Source: Spirochaetota bacterium
Lineage (GTDB): Bacteria; Spirochaetota; Brachyspiria; Brachyspirales; JACRPF01
Assembly (NCBI GenBank): GCA_016214035.1
Contig: JACRPF010000015.1
Coordinates: forward strand, 1 to 64,000
Direction of reading: 5' to 3'
DNA length: 64,000 nucleotides
The position numbers and the translations under genes are program-made. Position 1 is the stretch's first letter, and each line of letters opens with the position of its first letter. A model generated the notes under the pieces. The model had not been told where the DNA came from, ran no database searches, and saw nothing but the letters and a program-made list of their open reading frames with translations. This document shows positions 43,368 through 52,410 of the stretch, piece after piece.

Positions 43368-43387
43368 GTCACGCGCGGGGCCCCGGC

Positions 43388-45208
43388 CTACCTCACCGTC
43401 GGCAGCACCACATACGACGCGGCCGCCCCTGTCACAATACGGTTCGTCTGAATGACCGGGTTGTTCTCCTCATGCATGCGTTTCCCCGTTCCGGGGTTCA
43501 CATCGAAACGCGGATAACTCGATGCGCTCACCGCTAAACGTATGCGGTGCCCTTTGTTGAACACGATACTCGTCGACCAGAGATCCACCGATACGGCATA
43601 GGTCTTCCCCGGCTCAACGGGAACGGGCGCCTCGAACGACTCGCGCATCGACAGGCGGCGTATGCCGTCGACGATGAGAAAACTTTTCCCGTCGGGATAC
43701 ACATCGCACAGGCGCAGATGAACGTCGGTATTGCTTGCGGACGTCGACAGATTTATCACCGCACGTATACGGCCGCTCACTTCAACCGGCGATGCAAGCA
43801 ATGCGCTGTCATAACAGATGACGTCGCCGCGGCCGTCGGCCTTACGCTGATCCATCGGACCGCTCGGGATGGTGAGATTCCTTCCGCCGACAGTTGGGCA
43901 GGGGTCTTTCGGATTGAATATGATCGTATCAACGCCTTCAGCGGATGAGCCGTTGGTGGCCAGCTTTTTATCGGCGGCAAGATACCAGCGGATGTCAACG
44001 GATGCCGGCGGCCAATTCGAGCCGTATCTCCATTCATTGCCCGGCGCATTTTTATCGGAGACATCGCCCATGGTGTAATAGGCTACCGTCGGCAGCGCAT
44101 CCGCGCCGTTGCTCAAGCCTTTCAGATAATGATCGAACCACGCGGCGTCCGCGTACGCTTTCGGGAACGCGCCGTTCGGGAATGTCATCTCCGCGCAGAT
44201 ATTCGTATGATGCTTGCCGTGAGCCCACGGTCCCATCACGAGCTTCTGCTTGCCGCGTGCGTTCGGGCCGCCGTTCGTCTGCCTGCCGAGAAATCCGTCG
44301 ATACTGCCCTGCGCAAATGTATCAAACCAGCCGCCCTCGTGTATCGCGGGGATGTTCATCTTTTCAAAACGCACGGTCGCATCGTACGCGCGCCAGTAAC
44401 TGTCATAATAGGGGTGTGCGAGATAAAGTTCATGCGCCTTTTCATCATACTTATTGCCGCGAATCCATCCTTCCACCTGCGCCTTGAACAGAGCGCCGCC
44501 GTGATATGCGGCGTGATGATAAAGACTTACCGCGGCGACGGTGATGAACTGCGCGGCTATATCTTCGGTGCCTGCTGCTGCCATGAACTCCTGCGTAATG
44601 CCGAGTGCCGAAGCGCCTACCGTACCGATCTTTCCGTTGCACCACGGCTGCATTTTTATCCATGCCGTGGTATCAACTCCGTCCTGCCATTCGTTCCAGC
44701 CGCAGCCGACGAACGGGATATTCTCACCGCCGGAACCGAATCTGCCGCGCTGGTCCTGCATCACAAGTACATATCCGCTTTCCTCCGCCCCGCCTCTGAA
44801 ATCGGCTTTATACGGCGTACGTGACAGTATGACCGGAAACGCGCCGTTCGTCTCAGGAAGCGATACATAGGTGGCGAGTTTTGTGCCGTCACGCATCGGC
44901 AGCATTACCTTTATATGGAGGAGTTCATCGGACAAAAGCGCTTTCTGTTTGAACGCCGTCCACTCCGCCTCGGTGATGACGCCGTCATGATCCGCGTCGG
45001 CCCTATCGAGCAGTTTTGCCACGGATGCGCGGATGGCGTCGCCGTACGCGCTTTTCACTTTGGCTTCAACACCGGCACGTTCACGCGCGTCGAGACCGTT
45101 TTTATCGGCATCAGCGGCTACGAGCAGCGGTTCAAGGCGTGTGACAATCGTTTTCTGATCGACGCCGGATACCAATGCGGCGCATAATAATATCAGGAAG
45201 ATCTTCAT
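43388..45208 (-). CDS. Exported CocE/NonD-family hydrolase with N-terminal EF-hands
   Basis: A 606-residue protein with a signal peptide (1 to about 16). Two EF-hand loops follow, D-A-D-K-N-G-L-D-A-R-E at 33-43 and D-A-D-H-D-G-V-I-T-E-A-E at 71-82. From about residue 95 comes an alpha/beta-hydrolase of the X-Pro dipeptidyl-peptidase S15/CocE family: P-M-R-D-G-T-K-L-A-T near the start, the nucleophile in V-G-A-S-A-L-G, a helical cap and the C-terminal jelly-roll typical of this family. It should hydrolyse an ester or acyl compound outside the cytoplasm, possibly calcium-dependent. Start at 45208 (M-K-I-F-L-I-L-L). Confidence 0.88.
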   Translation of the reverse strand: MKIFLILLCAALVSGVDQKTIVTRLEPLLVAADADKNGLDARERAGVEAKVKSAYGDAIRASVAKLLDRADADHDGVITEAEWTAFKQKALLSDELLHIKVMLPMRDGTKLATYVSLPETNGAFPVILSRTPYKADFRGGAEESGYVLVMQDQRGRFGSGGENIPFVGCGWNEWQDGVDTTAWIKMQPWCNGKIGTVGASALGITQEFMAAAGTEDIAAQFITVAAVSLYHHAAYHGGALFKAQVEGWIRGNKYDEKAHELYLAHPYYDSYWRAYDATVRFEKMNIPAIHEGGWFDTFAQGSIDGFLGRQTNGGPNARGKQKLVMGPWAHGKHHTNICAEMTFPNGAFPKAYADAAWFDHYLKGLSNGADALPTVAYYTMGDVSDKNAPGNEWRYGSNWPPASVDIRWYLAADKKLATNGSSAEGVDTIIFNPKDPCPTVGGRNLTIPSGPMDQRKADGRGDVICYDSALLASPVEVSGRIRAVINLSTSASNTDVHLRLCDVYPDGKSFLIVDGIRRLSMRESFEAPVPVEPGKTYAVSVDLWSTSIVFNKGHRIRLAVSASSYPRFDVNPGTGKRMHEENNPVIQTNRIVTGAAASYVVLPTVR

Positions 45209-45435
45209 ATAATACGTCCTTCAAGGGGCTATGGCGGCGTTTGCCGTGGAATACCGCGCAGTAAGCGATATCCAGTGAGCAGTATACGTTGCGGGATGGC
45301 GGGCGTCAATCCGCGCATTGTGGTATTGTCAATTGATTTTTTCAACGCTTTTTAAGCCAATCTGATCAGTTCGTTCAAATTGGCATAATTATTTATAGTA
45401 ATCAAATAATCTATCTAATACATTTTCGAATAAGT

Positions 45436-46365
45436 TCAGCGAGTTTTTCCGAATGCATATTCAACTTGTAGGACTTGTCGAAATTCTATACCAGCCATGG
45501 TGGAAAACGAATAGTTTATAGTTACTTTTGACTTGTCGATATTTAATGCCGTGCCGCATCCGACGCTGAAATCTATTTGATGATCGGCAAATACCATCCC
45601 AGATCGTAATAGGATGATTCCATACATAGTTCCTTCTACACCAACTCGTACGGCCATGGCTTGGCCCGCTATTGCAGCAAGATCCGTATCGACAAGTGTT
45701 GATAGGACGAATTCAGGAGTAATCTTGTAAGTGAACCGCCCGCCGATAACTGCCTCAACGGGCAAATGCACCATTTCGTATTGTGAGGAAGCAAAGCCGA
45801 TGTTTTGAATTGCTGCGCCGATACCACACATGTTATTGAAAAACGATGTCGTTATTCCCGCATTTGCGGATATGGCGGAGATATTAACATCATCAAGTTT
45901 TTCATACGCATAACCTATTGAACATCCTAAATTTATACCGAATGGAAGTGAAAGCATTTCACCGATAGGTACGCCGACACCGGCCGTAAAAAACATATCC
46001 ATCGCACCATAGTTAGTAGAAAAGCTATCAGCATAGGGAATACCTGCGGGAATTAAATCATATATCATTCCTTTGCCTGCAACGACAAAAGCAACACTTT
46101 TTTCTCGATACGCGAACGCGCATGTCCATAGTGATGCGGCAGAATAAAATGTATATGATGCCAAACTGTTATATTCCGAATGGACAAGCGAAATTGACGC
46201 CGGATTTTTAAATATCCCTTGCATTAGTCCATCCATCGCGACTCCCGATCCGCCGAGTGATCCATACACTGCATCGGTGTTGATATTTAGGAATTCAAGT
46301 GAGCTTGATCCTGCATACGGCCAGATTGATGCTACGGAAAAAAGCAACACGATCGCTTTTTTCAT
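45436..46365 (-). CDS. PorV-like outer-membrane beta-barrel protein
   Basis: A 309-residue exported protein with a signal peptide (1-18) and alternating hydrophobic strands throughout. The N-terminal segment A-V-Y-G-S-L-G-G-S-G-V-A-M-D-G-L-M-Q-G-I-F-K-N-P-A-S-I corresponds to the G-x-A-x-x-x-x-N-P-A motif of PorV/PorQ and UPF0164 proteins. The last strand ends L-Q-V-E-Y-A-F-G-K-T-R. Its start overlaps the stop of the S8 protease gene (ATGA), so the two are coupled. In type 9 secretion PorV binds C-terminal sorting domains; the protease upstream carries a similar domain. Confidence 0.65.
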   Translation of the reverse strand: MKKAIVLLFSVASIWPYAGSSSLEFLNINTDAVYGSLGGSGVAMDGLMQGIFKNPASISLVHSEYNSLASYTFYSAASLWTCAFAYREKSVAFVVAGKGMIYDLIPAGIPYADSFSTNYGAMDMFFTAGVGVPIGEMLSLPFGINLGCSIGYAYEKLDDVNISAISANAGITTSFFNNMCGIGAAIQNIGFASSQYEMVHLPVEAVIGGRFTYKITPEFVLSTLVDTDLAAIAGQAMAVRVGVEGTMYGIILLRSGMVFADHQIDFSVGCGTALNIDKSKVTINYSFSTMAGIEFRQVLQVEYAFGKTR

Positions 46366-48233
46366 TGTGAATACCTACTCCGCGTAATCATCAATCTGGT
46401 CGTTGTTGTTTTCCCCCCAGGTTCTTTAATAATACAATAATACATTCCCGGAGCAACAGGCCCGCTGGAATTACAGACGTTCCAAATAATCCGGTAGCTG
46501 TCGTCCATTGCTGCGAGAGAAGTAACATATTTTCCTGAAACAGTAAAGATCGACACTACACCGCCCTTCGGGACCATATCAAAAATCACATCACCAGTTC
46601 CGCGATATGCATTATTGATCGCAGATAATCGTCGTACAATGACGACGTCGACAGCACCGGCTCCATACTGGTTATCAAATCCCGCGGCACCAGCATCGAT
46701 CGCACTATGCTGGAGAGAGTTCCATACATCTTTTGCGATGCAATTCTGATACGCACTCCAGATAACGGCTGCGGCACCTGCAACGCATGGAGCGGCGCAG
46801 GATGTTCCCGGAAAATCGCCATAAATATAGTTTGTGATAAAATCAACCCCGCAAATGTCCGGTTTTTTACGGTTATCCTGTGTCGGCCCCTGAGAACTGA
46901 ATATCTCGATCGCCCCCGCAGGCCAATTACTGAATGCAATTGCTCCGACTGCCAATACGCCAGTTGCATCCGCGGGTTGCGATATACTTTGTTCTGCCTT
47001 GGCATATTTGAAAGCATTTTCGTAACAGAATAATTGTAATGAACGGGCGGCTCCTGAATGTTTTTTTATCACAATGCCATAGTCCGCGGTTGTAGCAATG
47101 TCAACTCCAAAGGCTTCGACCGGATCATCATTGCCGTTTTGTGTATATTCAGATGCGGCTTGAAATGCCCATGACGATCCCGTCCATCGTACAAGAAAAA
47201 GATCATAATCGTTAGAACTTGCTCCCCACGGATCGTTCCACGTAAGAAATACGGTGAGGGTTGATCCACTTTCACAAACACCCACCCGGTTAATATTTGC
47301 GCTGGCAGAAAATTCATTAAAACTATCAGCGTTCGGATCGCTGTAATCGCCTTGCCAATGACTAAGCGCATTATTTCCCGCTGAGTTAACCCATAATATC
47401 CCGTTGTTGTATGCGTCATTTGCAATATCGCATATCAATCCTTTTCCATCGCCCCAACCGTAACCGAACCATCCCATCGAATGATTGATGATGTTGATTC
47501 CGTTCCGTTTACAATAATCCTTGGCTTGGCCCAGTTGTACGGCAGTTCTTATTTTTAGGAGATATAGTTGCGCGTAGGGTGCCATATCATGCACGACTTC
47601 GGCCACAGCCGTGCCATGGATTGAATCGGTATCGAGTCCATTCCCGCTGAAATCATATGAGATGATATTTTCCGGCAGTTCACCGGCAGCAATCGCCTGT
47701 GCGTTATTAATGAATCCACCGTCGATAATGGCCACTTTTATTCCTTGTCCGTTATACCCGTTCATTTGTGCACGATTTGCCTTCGTCAAGGATACTTCCT
47801 CTCCCGTAATTGCATGAGGATATGGATGAAATGGCTGAGCAATGCGTTGAATATCAATGTCTCCCTCAAAAGACCTGAGTTCTTCAATCGGTATTTCAAA
47901 CTCAACATACTGTCGATATTCCGCGATAATCCTTCCACTTCGGTCTCTGATAGTTCTGCGTATACGATCACTATTTGCCGTTGTGTGTATTTTGGCAACG
48001 ACAGTAATTTTCCCGTCACTTTTCATGGGAAAAACATGCGCACGGGCGTATTGCGACATATTTATGTTTGATGCTTTTGATGCTGAAAGAACAGCCTGCA
48101 CTGAAGACGTGAAAATGGTTGAATGCTTTTGTTTATTTTTCGTCGACTGAAATGAATTTGAAGAGAAAGTAATATCCGGGATTTCGGCAAAGAGAAACGG
48201 TATGCATAAAATAAATAAGTATAAGCGTTTCAT
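46362..48233 (-). CDS. Secreted subtilisin-like (S8) serine protease
   Basis: A 623-residue protein with a signal peptide (1-16). A propeptide-like region precedes the S8 catalytic domain. Asp171 lies in V-A-I-I-D-G-G-F, His206 in D-S-I-H-G-T-A-V-A, and Ser in F-P-G-T-S-C-A-A-P-C-V-A-G-A, a complete triad. The last 80 residues form a FlgD-like or type 9 sorting-like beta domain (V-S-I-F-T-V-S-G-K-Y-V-T-S-L ... P-G-M-Y-Y-C-I-I). Base composition is lower in GC than neighbouring operons. It is cotranscribed with the PorV-like gene and divergent from the gene at 48437. Confidence 0.92.
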   Translation of the reverse strand: MKRLYLFILCIPFLFAEIPDITFSSNSFQSTKNKQKHSTIFTSSVQAVLSASKASNINMSQYARAHVFPMKSDGKITVVAKIHTTANSDRIRRTIRDRSGRIIAEYRQYVEFEIPIEELRSFEGDIDIQRIAQPFHPYPHAITGEEVSLTKANRAQMNGYNGQGIKVAIIDGGFINNAQAIAAGELPENIISYDFSGNGLDTDSIHGTAVAEVVHDMAPYAQLYLLKIRTAVQLGQAKDYCKRNGINIINHSMGWFGYGWGDGKGLICDIANDAYNNGILWVNSAGNNALSHWQGDYSDPNADSFNEFSASANINRVGVCESGSTLTVFLTWNDPWGASSNDYDLFLVRWTGSSWAFQAASEYTQNGNDDPVEAFGVDIATTADYGIVIKKHSGAARSLQLFCYENAFKYAKAEQSISQPADATGVLAVGAIAFSNWPAGAIEIFSSQGPTQDNRKKPDICGVDFITNYIYGDFPGTSCAAPCVAGAAAVIWSAYQNCIAKDVWNSLQHSAIDAGAAGFDNQYGAGAVDVVIVRRLSAINNAYRGTGDVIFDMVPKGGVVSIFTVSGKYVTSLAAMDDSYRIIWNVCNSSGPVAPGMYYCIIKEPGGKTTTTRLMITRSRYSQ

Positions 48234-48436
48234 TGCATCTCCATCTCCAGTATATATTGAGCATCATTGCTGTCAAATGGAATTTATACCCGATACTTCG
48301 TATGCTATTCCGGCTCGCATTGACGACGTTTTTTGAAATTCTTACCATATCAACTGGTTGTTTTATTGACATTCGTGCTATTAACAAGTATATTTTATCA
48401 ATAATGATTGATTCCGGTGCGCGGAGAATTGTGCTT

Positions 48437-48946
48437 ATGTATATGAGAGCCATAATCATTTTGTTTTTTCTGTGTGCCGTTATTGCGCAGGGATTCACGA
48501 ATACTAACGCACAAAACGATTTTTCTATCCTGTCACCGGCGGAGAATACGAACCGCCAATTACTGGAAATAAAACGCACCGAGATGTTTTGGAGCCTTAT
48601 CCGAAATTCAATCATATTCGGCACGTTAAGTATTGGCGGTGCTGGTGTATGGATTGTCGGAAACGGATTGTATCAGCAAGCCGACGCCGATTACAAAGAA
48701 TATAATTCATCGTATAATTCTGATGCGTTGGAAATACTCCACGACAAAATCATCTCATTAGGCAACACGGCTGACATGCTCTATACCATCGGAGAATGCA
48801 GTATCATTCTTTCTTCAGTGTTTCTTGTCTGGGGCGTTATCGACTATTGTTTCTATTCTTTTTATGATCTAAAGATCTCGCGATTACGCACTGATATAAA
48901 AATATCCACCGACGGAGCGAGAATAAATATGTGTTATCGGTTTTGA
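48437..48946 (+). CDS. Hypothetical membrane protein
   Basis: A 169-residue protein with an N-terminal signal-like helix (I-I-I-L-F-F-L-C-A-V-I-A) and two further hydrophobic segments, I-I-F-G-T-L-S-I-G-G-A-G-V-W-I-V-G-N-G and C-S-I-I-L-S-S-V-F-L-V-W-G-V-I. The frame is open from 48233, but ATG 48437 with GGAG ten bases upstream gives a proper signal start. I recognise no family. It is followed 42 bp later by the large beta-helix gene and may be cotranscribed with it. Confidence 0.6.
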   Translation: MYMRAIIILFFLCAVIAQGFTNTNAQNDFSILSPAENTNRQLLEIKRTEMFWSLIRNSIIFGTLSIGGAGVWIVGNGLYQQADADYKEYNSSYNSDALEILHDKIISLGNTADMLYTIGECSIILSSVFLVWGVIDYCFYSFYDLKISRLRTDIKISTDGARINMCYRF

Positions 48947-48988
48947 TGTTATGATATCCAATGTTGTTTGTTCTCGCAAGAGTTGAAG

Positions 48989-51900
48989 ATGCGTCGATTT
49001 AGTATCTTCAAAGTATTATTACTTTCCCTCATGGCATTTTTCTGTGTATTGGGACTTATGTATGCTTCGCTGTTTAAGAAGAAATTCCATGAGGAACACC
49101 TGCTTAATAATCCCGCCGATCCGAAATCGACGAATTTTCAGGGATACCGCACGACATCGGCGGAACAGTTTTTCATCATCCTGAATGTTGTCGCTATAAC
49201 GAACGGGTCGACACGGTCAGTTTTGATGAGCAATTATGGCGTGCGTCCGCAGCGATATATGTTGAGCGAGAATTCCGACTTTACCGGTGCTTCGTGGCAG
49301 GATATGCCGTCAACGCGAGTTGTACAATTTTTCATCGGAGCTGTTCTCGGACCGCATACAATCTATGGAAAGCTTAAAATTCGCGATGATGAATATCAGT
49401 ATACAAAAAATATCATTACTAATACGGCATATGTGCCACGGTATTTCGTGGCAACGAATGGCAATGATAATAATAGCGGAATGACAATATACGATCCTGT
49501 TCGTTCGGTTCAATGTGCAATCAATAAAGCATCTCATTATTTTTATACTGAGATACTCATCGGAGAGGGAAATTATTCACCAAATGCTGGTCTTGTCAAT
49601 ATTTCAGCGGCCGGTAGTATTAACGGGATAGTCCTTTCTAATTCAAAAAACATTGCTCTGCTGGGCGGTTATAATCTGTCTTTCTCCTCCGCAACAGGTG
49701 TAACAATGTTAAAAGGAGAGAGCAGCCGTATTCTTTACGGAGAAAACGTAAGCAATGTATTTATCAGTAACATTCAGTTCACTACGGGTGAATCGACTAT
49801 CGGCGGCGGTATATTTATATCAAACGCAGTCGCTTTCCGTATAACAAATGCCACTGTATCCGGATGCTATGGTCCGCAGGGCGCGGGCGCAGCATTCATA
49901 TTCCTCACCAATTGTAATATATCAGGTGCGTTCATCAATAACCTTTTTACACCTTCGGACCCAGCAGCATATAACGCAAGGGGCTGTGGTGTGTATCTCG
50001 GCTTCAGCACGAACTGCACGCTGAGTGGATCCATCGGCAGCAACTTTTCTAGAGTACATAATGCATATAATTTCGGCGGCGGATTGTATCTTGACAACAC
50101 CGTAGATACCATCGTCGACAGCGTTATCAGAAAGAACTGCAACACCATCTGGTGGACCGGGTCAAATTCGTCGGGAGGCGGCGTTTATGTAAATCGGGGA
50201 AGCAATATCACCTTGAACGGCGCAATTACCGAGAACATGAGCACGGCGGCATCATCTTCGACACACGGCCAGCCGTTCATCTGTTCCGGCGGAGGGGTTT
50301 ACATCACAAATGCTTCGCACGTAACGGTGAATGGTATAGTGTCTTCCAATGCTGTCTCCGCTTCCGATACTCACGGCACGCATGTCGTATATTCATATGG
50401 TGGAGGAATCGCCTGTTTCAACAGTACGTCGATTGTTCTGAATACCAACATTCTGAGCAATGCTGGACTGGCAAATACCACCAGCCTTGCTGGTTATGCA
50501 TACGGCGGAGGTATTTATTATGAAGGCACGATACCCGTAATATCCGGGACAGTTATCAATAATATACCGGACAATCTATATCCGCCGTATTTTAACATAT
50601 GTTATTTCGCAATCAACAGTAACGCAAGAACAACGCTGGACACCAATGTGGCGATATATATTGAAGCCTCGAATTTGCAGGTAATGATGCTGTCAACTAA
50701 TAGTACGTTTGCCGATGCGTCATGGGAACCCATTGTTTCGGTAAAACCATGGACATTTCTAACCAATGGGACTGCTCCGGAGGCGATGACGATTTATGCG
50801 AAATTCAGCAATACAGCATTGGGGTACTGTACTGAAATAATTTTAGATAAAATCACCATCGGTCAGAACAACTTCTACATCGCGACGAGCGGCAGCGACA
50901 CCAACGATGGCGCTGCGCCATCAGCACCACTCCACTCAGTACAGAAGGCAATAGACATGTGCGGTTCCAACGCTACAATATATATATCACAAGGCACATA
51001 TACCCCGGGCAATGGGCTTTCGAATATATCCATTGCGGGCAGCGCCAACGGCTTGGTCATAACTAACATGAAAAATATCAACCTACTGGGCGGTTATGAT
51101 CTAGCGTTCTCCGCAGCAACAGGTGTAACAACGCTGAACGGACAGAACAGCCGGGTGCTGTACGGTGAGAATTTGAGCAATATTTTTATAAGCAACTTTC
51201 AATTTACGACGGGTAATGCAGCTGTCGGCGCTGGAATATTCATCTCGAATGCAACTTTGCTGCGAACGACCAACATCACGGTAACCGGATGCTATGGCCC
51301 GCAGGGAGGAGGCGCTGCATTTATATTCCTCACCAATAGCTCAATCGCAGGTTCGTTCATCAATAACACTTTTACGCCTTCGGACCCGGCGGCATATAAC
51401 GCTTGGGGCTGCGGCGTTTATCTCGGCTACAGCACGAACTGCACGCTGAGCGGATCCATCAGCAGTAACTTTTCGAGAGTTCATAACGCCTATAACTTCG
51501 GCGGCGGGTTGTATCTTGACAACACAATAGGAACCACCGTCGACAGCGTCATAAAAAAGAACCGCAACACCATCTGGTGGACCGGGCTGAATTCTTCGGG
51601 AGGCGGCGTTTATGTGAATCGGGGAAGCAACATCACCTTGAACGGCGCCATCACCGAGAACATGAGCACGGCGGCATCATCATCGACGCACGGCCAGCCG
51701 TTCATCTGTTCCGGCGGAGGGGTTTACATCACCAATGCATCGTATGTTACGGTGAATGCAATTGTTTCATCCAATACCGTATTCGCATCCGATACTCACG
51801 GTGCGCATGTCGTATATTCATATGGCGGAGGGATCGCATGTTACAACAGCACATCGATCGTTTTAAATACCAACATCCTCAGCAATGCTGCACTGACAAA

Positions 51901-52015
51901 TACCTCCAGTCTCGCCGGATATGCAAACGGAGGAGGCATTTATTATGAAGGTGCGATTCCAGCTGTATTTGGGACAGTTAGCAATAACATGCCGAATAAT
52001 CTTTATCCGCCGTAA
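48989..52015 (+). CDS. Giant surface beta-helix protein with two near-identical halves, probably truncated at the C-terminus
   Basis: A 1008-residue protein with an N-terminal signal anchor (about 8-30). Its layout is M-B-M-B: a small beta module M (49147-49420 and 50590-50866; L-S-x-N-S-x-F-x-x-A-S-W) alternates with a right-handed beta-helix B. Each B unit starts Y-F-V-A-T-N-G-N-D-N-N-S-G or F-Y-I-A-T-S-G-S-D-T-N-D-G, a DUF1565-type opening, and covers about 49442-50586 and 50870-52012. The B units are highly alike at DNA level, for example 50152-50330 against 51577-51755. Directly after the TAA at 52013, the same frame continues into a third M-like segment. Likely an adhesin or polysaccharide-binding surface protein. 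Confidence 0.8.
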   Translation: MRRFSIFKVLLLSLMAFFCVLGLMYASLFKKKFHEEHLLNNPADPKSTNFQGYRTTSAEQFFIILNVVAITNGSTRSVLMSNYGVRPQRYMLSENSDFTGASWQDMPSTRVVQFFIGAVLGPHTIYGKLKIRDDEYQYTKNIITNTAYVPRYFVATNGNDNNSGMTIYDPVRSVQCAINKASHYFYTEILIGEGNYSPNAGLVNISAAGSINGIVLSNSKNIALLGGYNLSFSSATGVTMLKGESSRILYGENVSNVFISNIQFTTGESTIGGGIFISNAVAFRITNATVSGCYGPQGAGAAFIFLTNCNISGAFINNLFTPSDPAAYNARGCGVYLGFSTNCTLSGSIGSNFSRVHNAYNFGGGLYLDNTVDTIVDSVIRKNCNTIWWTGSNSSGGGVYVNRGSNITLNGAITENMSTAASSSTHGQPFICSGGGVYITNASHVTVNGIVSSNAVSASDTHGTHVVYSYGGGIACFNSTSIVLNTNILSNAGLANTTSLAGYAYGGGIYYEGTIPVISGTVINNIPDNLYPPYFNICYFAINSNARTTLDTNVAIYIEASNLQVMMLSTNSTFADASWEPIVSVKPWTFLTNGTAPEAMTIYAKFSNTALGYCTEIILDKITIGQNNFYIATSGSDTNDGAAPSAPLHSVQKAIDMCGSNATIYISQGTYTPGNGLSNISIAGSANGLVITNMKNINLLGGYDLAFSAATGVTTLNGQNSRVLYGENLSNIFISNFQFTTGNAAVGAGIFISNATLLRTTNITVTGCYGPQGGGAAFIFLTNSSIAGSFINNTFTPSDPAAYNAWGCGVYLGYSTNCTLSGSISSNFSRVHNAYNFGGGLYLDNTIGTTVDSVIKKNRNTIWWTGLNSSGGGVYVNRGSNITLNGAITENMSTAASSSTHGQPFICSGGGVYITNASYVTVNAIVSSNTVFASDTHGAHVVYSYGGGIACYNSTSIVLNTNILSNAALTNTSSLAGYANGGGIYYEGAIPAVFGTVSNNMPNNLYPP

Positions 52016-52117
52016 ATTACTGCACATTATTTCGACATAAGCGGCAATGAAACCATATACATTGAGATCTCAAATGCGCAAGTAATGATGCTATCAACAA
52101 ACGATATGCTTGCATAA
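52016..52117 (+). pseudogene. Remnant of a third linker module after the beta-helix stop codon
   Basis: In the same frame as the upstream gene, right after its TAA, the DNA encodes Y-F-D-I-S-G-N-E-T-I-Y-I-E-I-S-N-A-Q-V-M, then M-L-S-T-N before the next stop. This matches Y-F-A-I-N-S-N ... A-I-Y-I-E-A-S-N-L-Q-V-M-M-L-S-T-N of the second linker. The protein was once longer, or the stop is a recent mutation. Confidence 0.75.
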
Positions 52118-52320
52118 TAAGACGCCGGCTCATTACAGCACTTCCTGAACATTCACACTGAAAAGATGGCTCAGAAAACATGTATGATTCCAATGGGGAG
52201 CCATACATGGCTGCGTCGTATACTATCGAACGAATAGCAGTTTGCATAATATCACACATAGTTACGACGACATAGCACTTATCGCCCTTTGTGTCACTGT
52301 TTATGCCCGCAACATTGAAT

Positions 52321-52390
52321 TTGACTTTTGGCGGATACCGATTATATTAGTGTTACAATATTATTAGATATATCCAATAATATTGGATAT
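52321..52390 (+). promoter_or_regulatory. IclR-gene promoter with nested palindromic operator
   Basis: TTGACT (52321-52326), 16 bp, TATATT (52343-52348). Just downstream is a perfect palindrome, atatccaata-a-tattggatat, at 52370-52390. It overlaps a second inverted repeat, caatattatt (52356-52365) with aataatattg (52376-52385). The site lies between promoter and start codon (52411), fitting autorepression by the IclR protein. The rest of the gap from 52118 to 52320 holds only a short catgtatg/catacatg hairpin near 52179-52208. Confidence 0.7.
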
Positions 52391-52410
52391 CGATAAGCGA
52401 GAAAAGTAAA

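Noticed and set aside
43144-43455. Overlapping ORFs of 75-103 codons
   Set aside because: They lie across the inverted-repeat element and into the end of the hydrolase gene, with no ribosome binding site.
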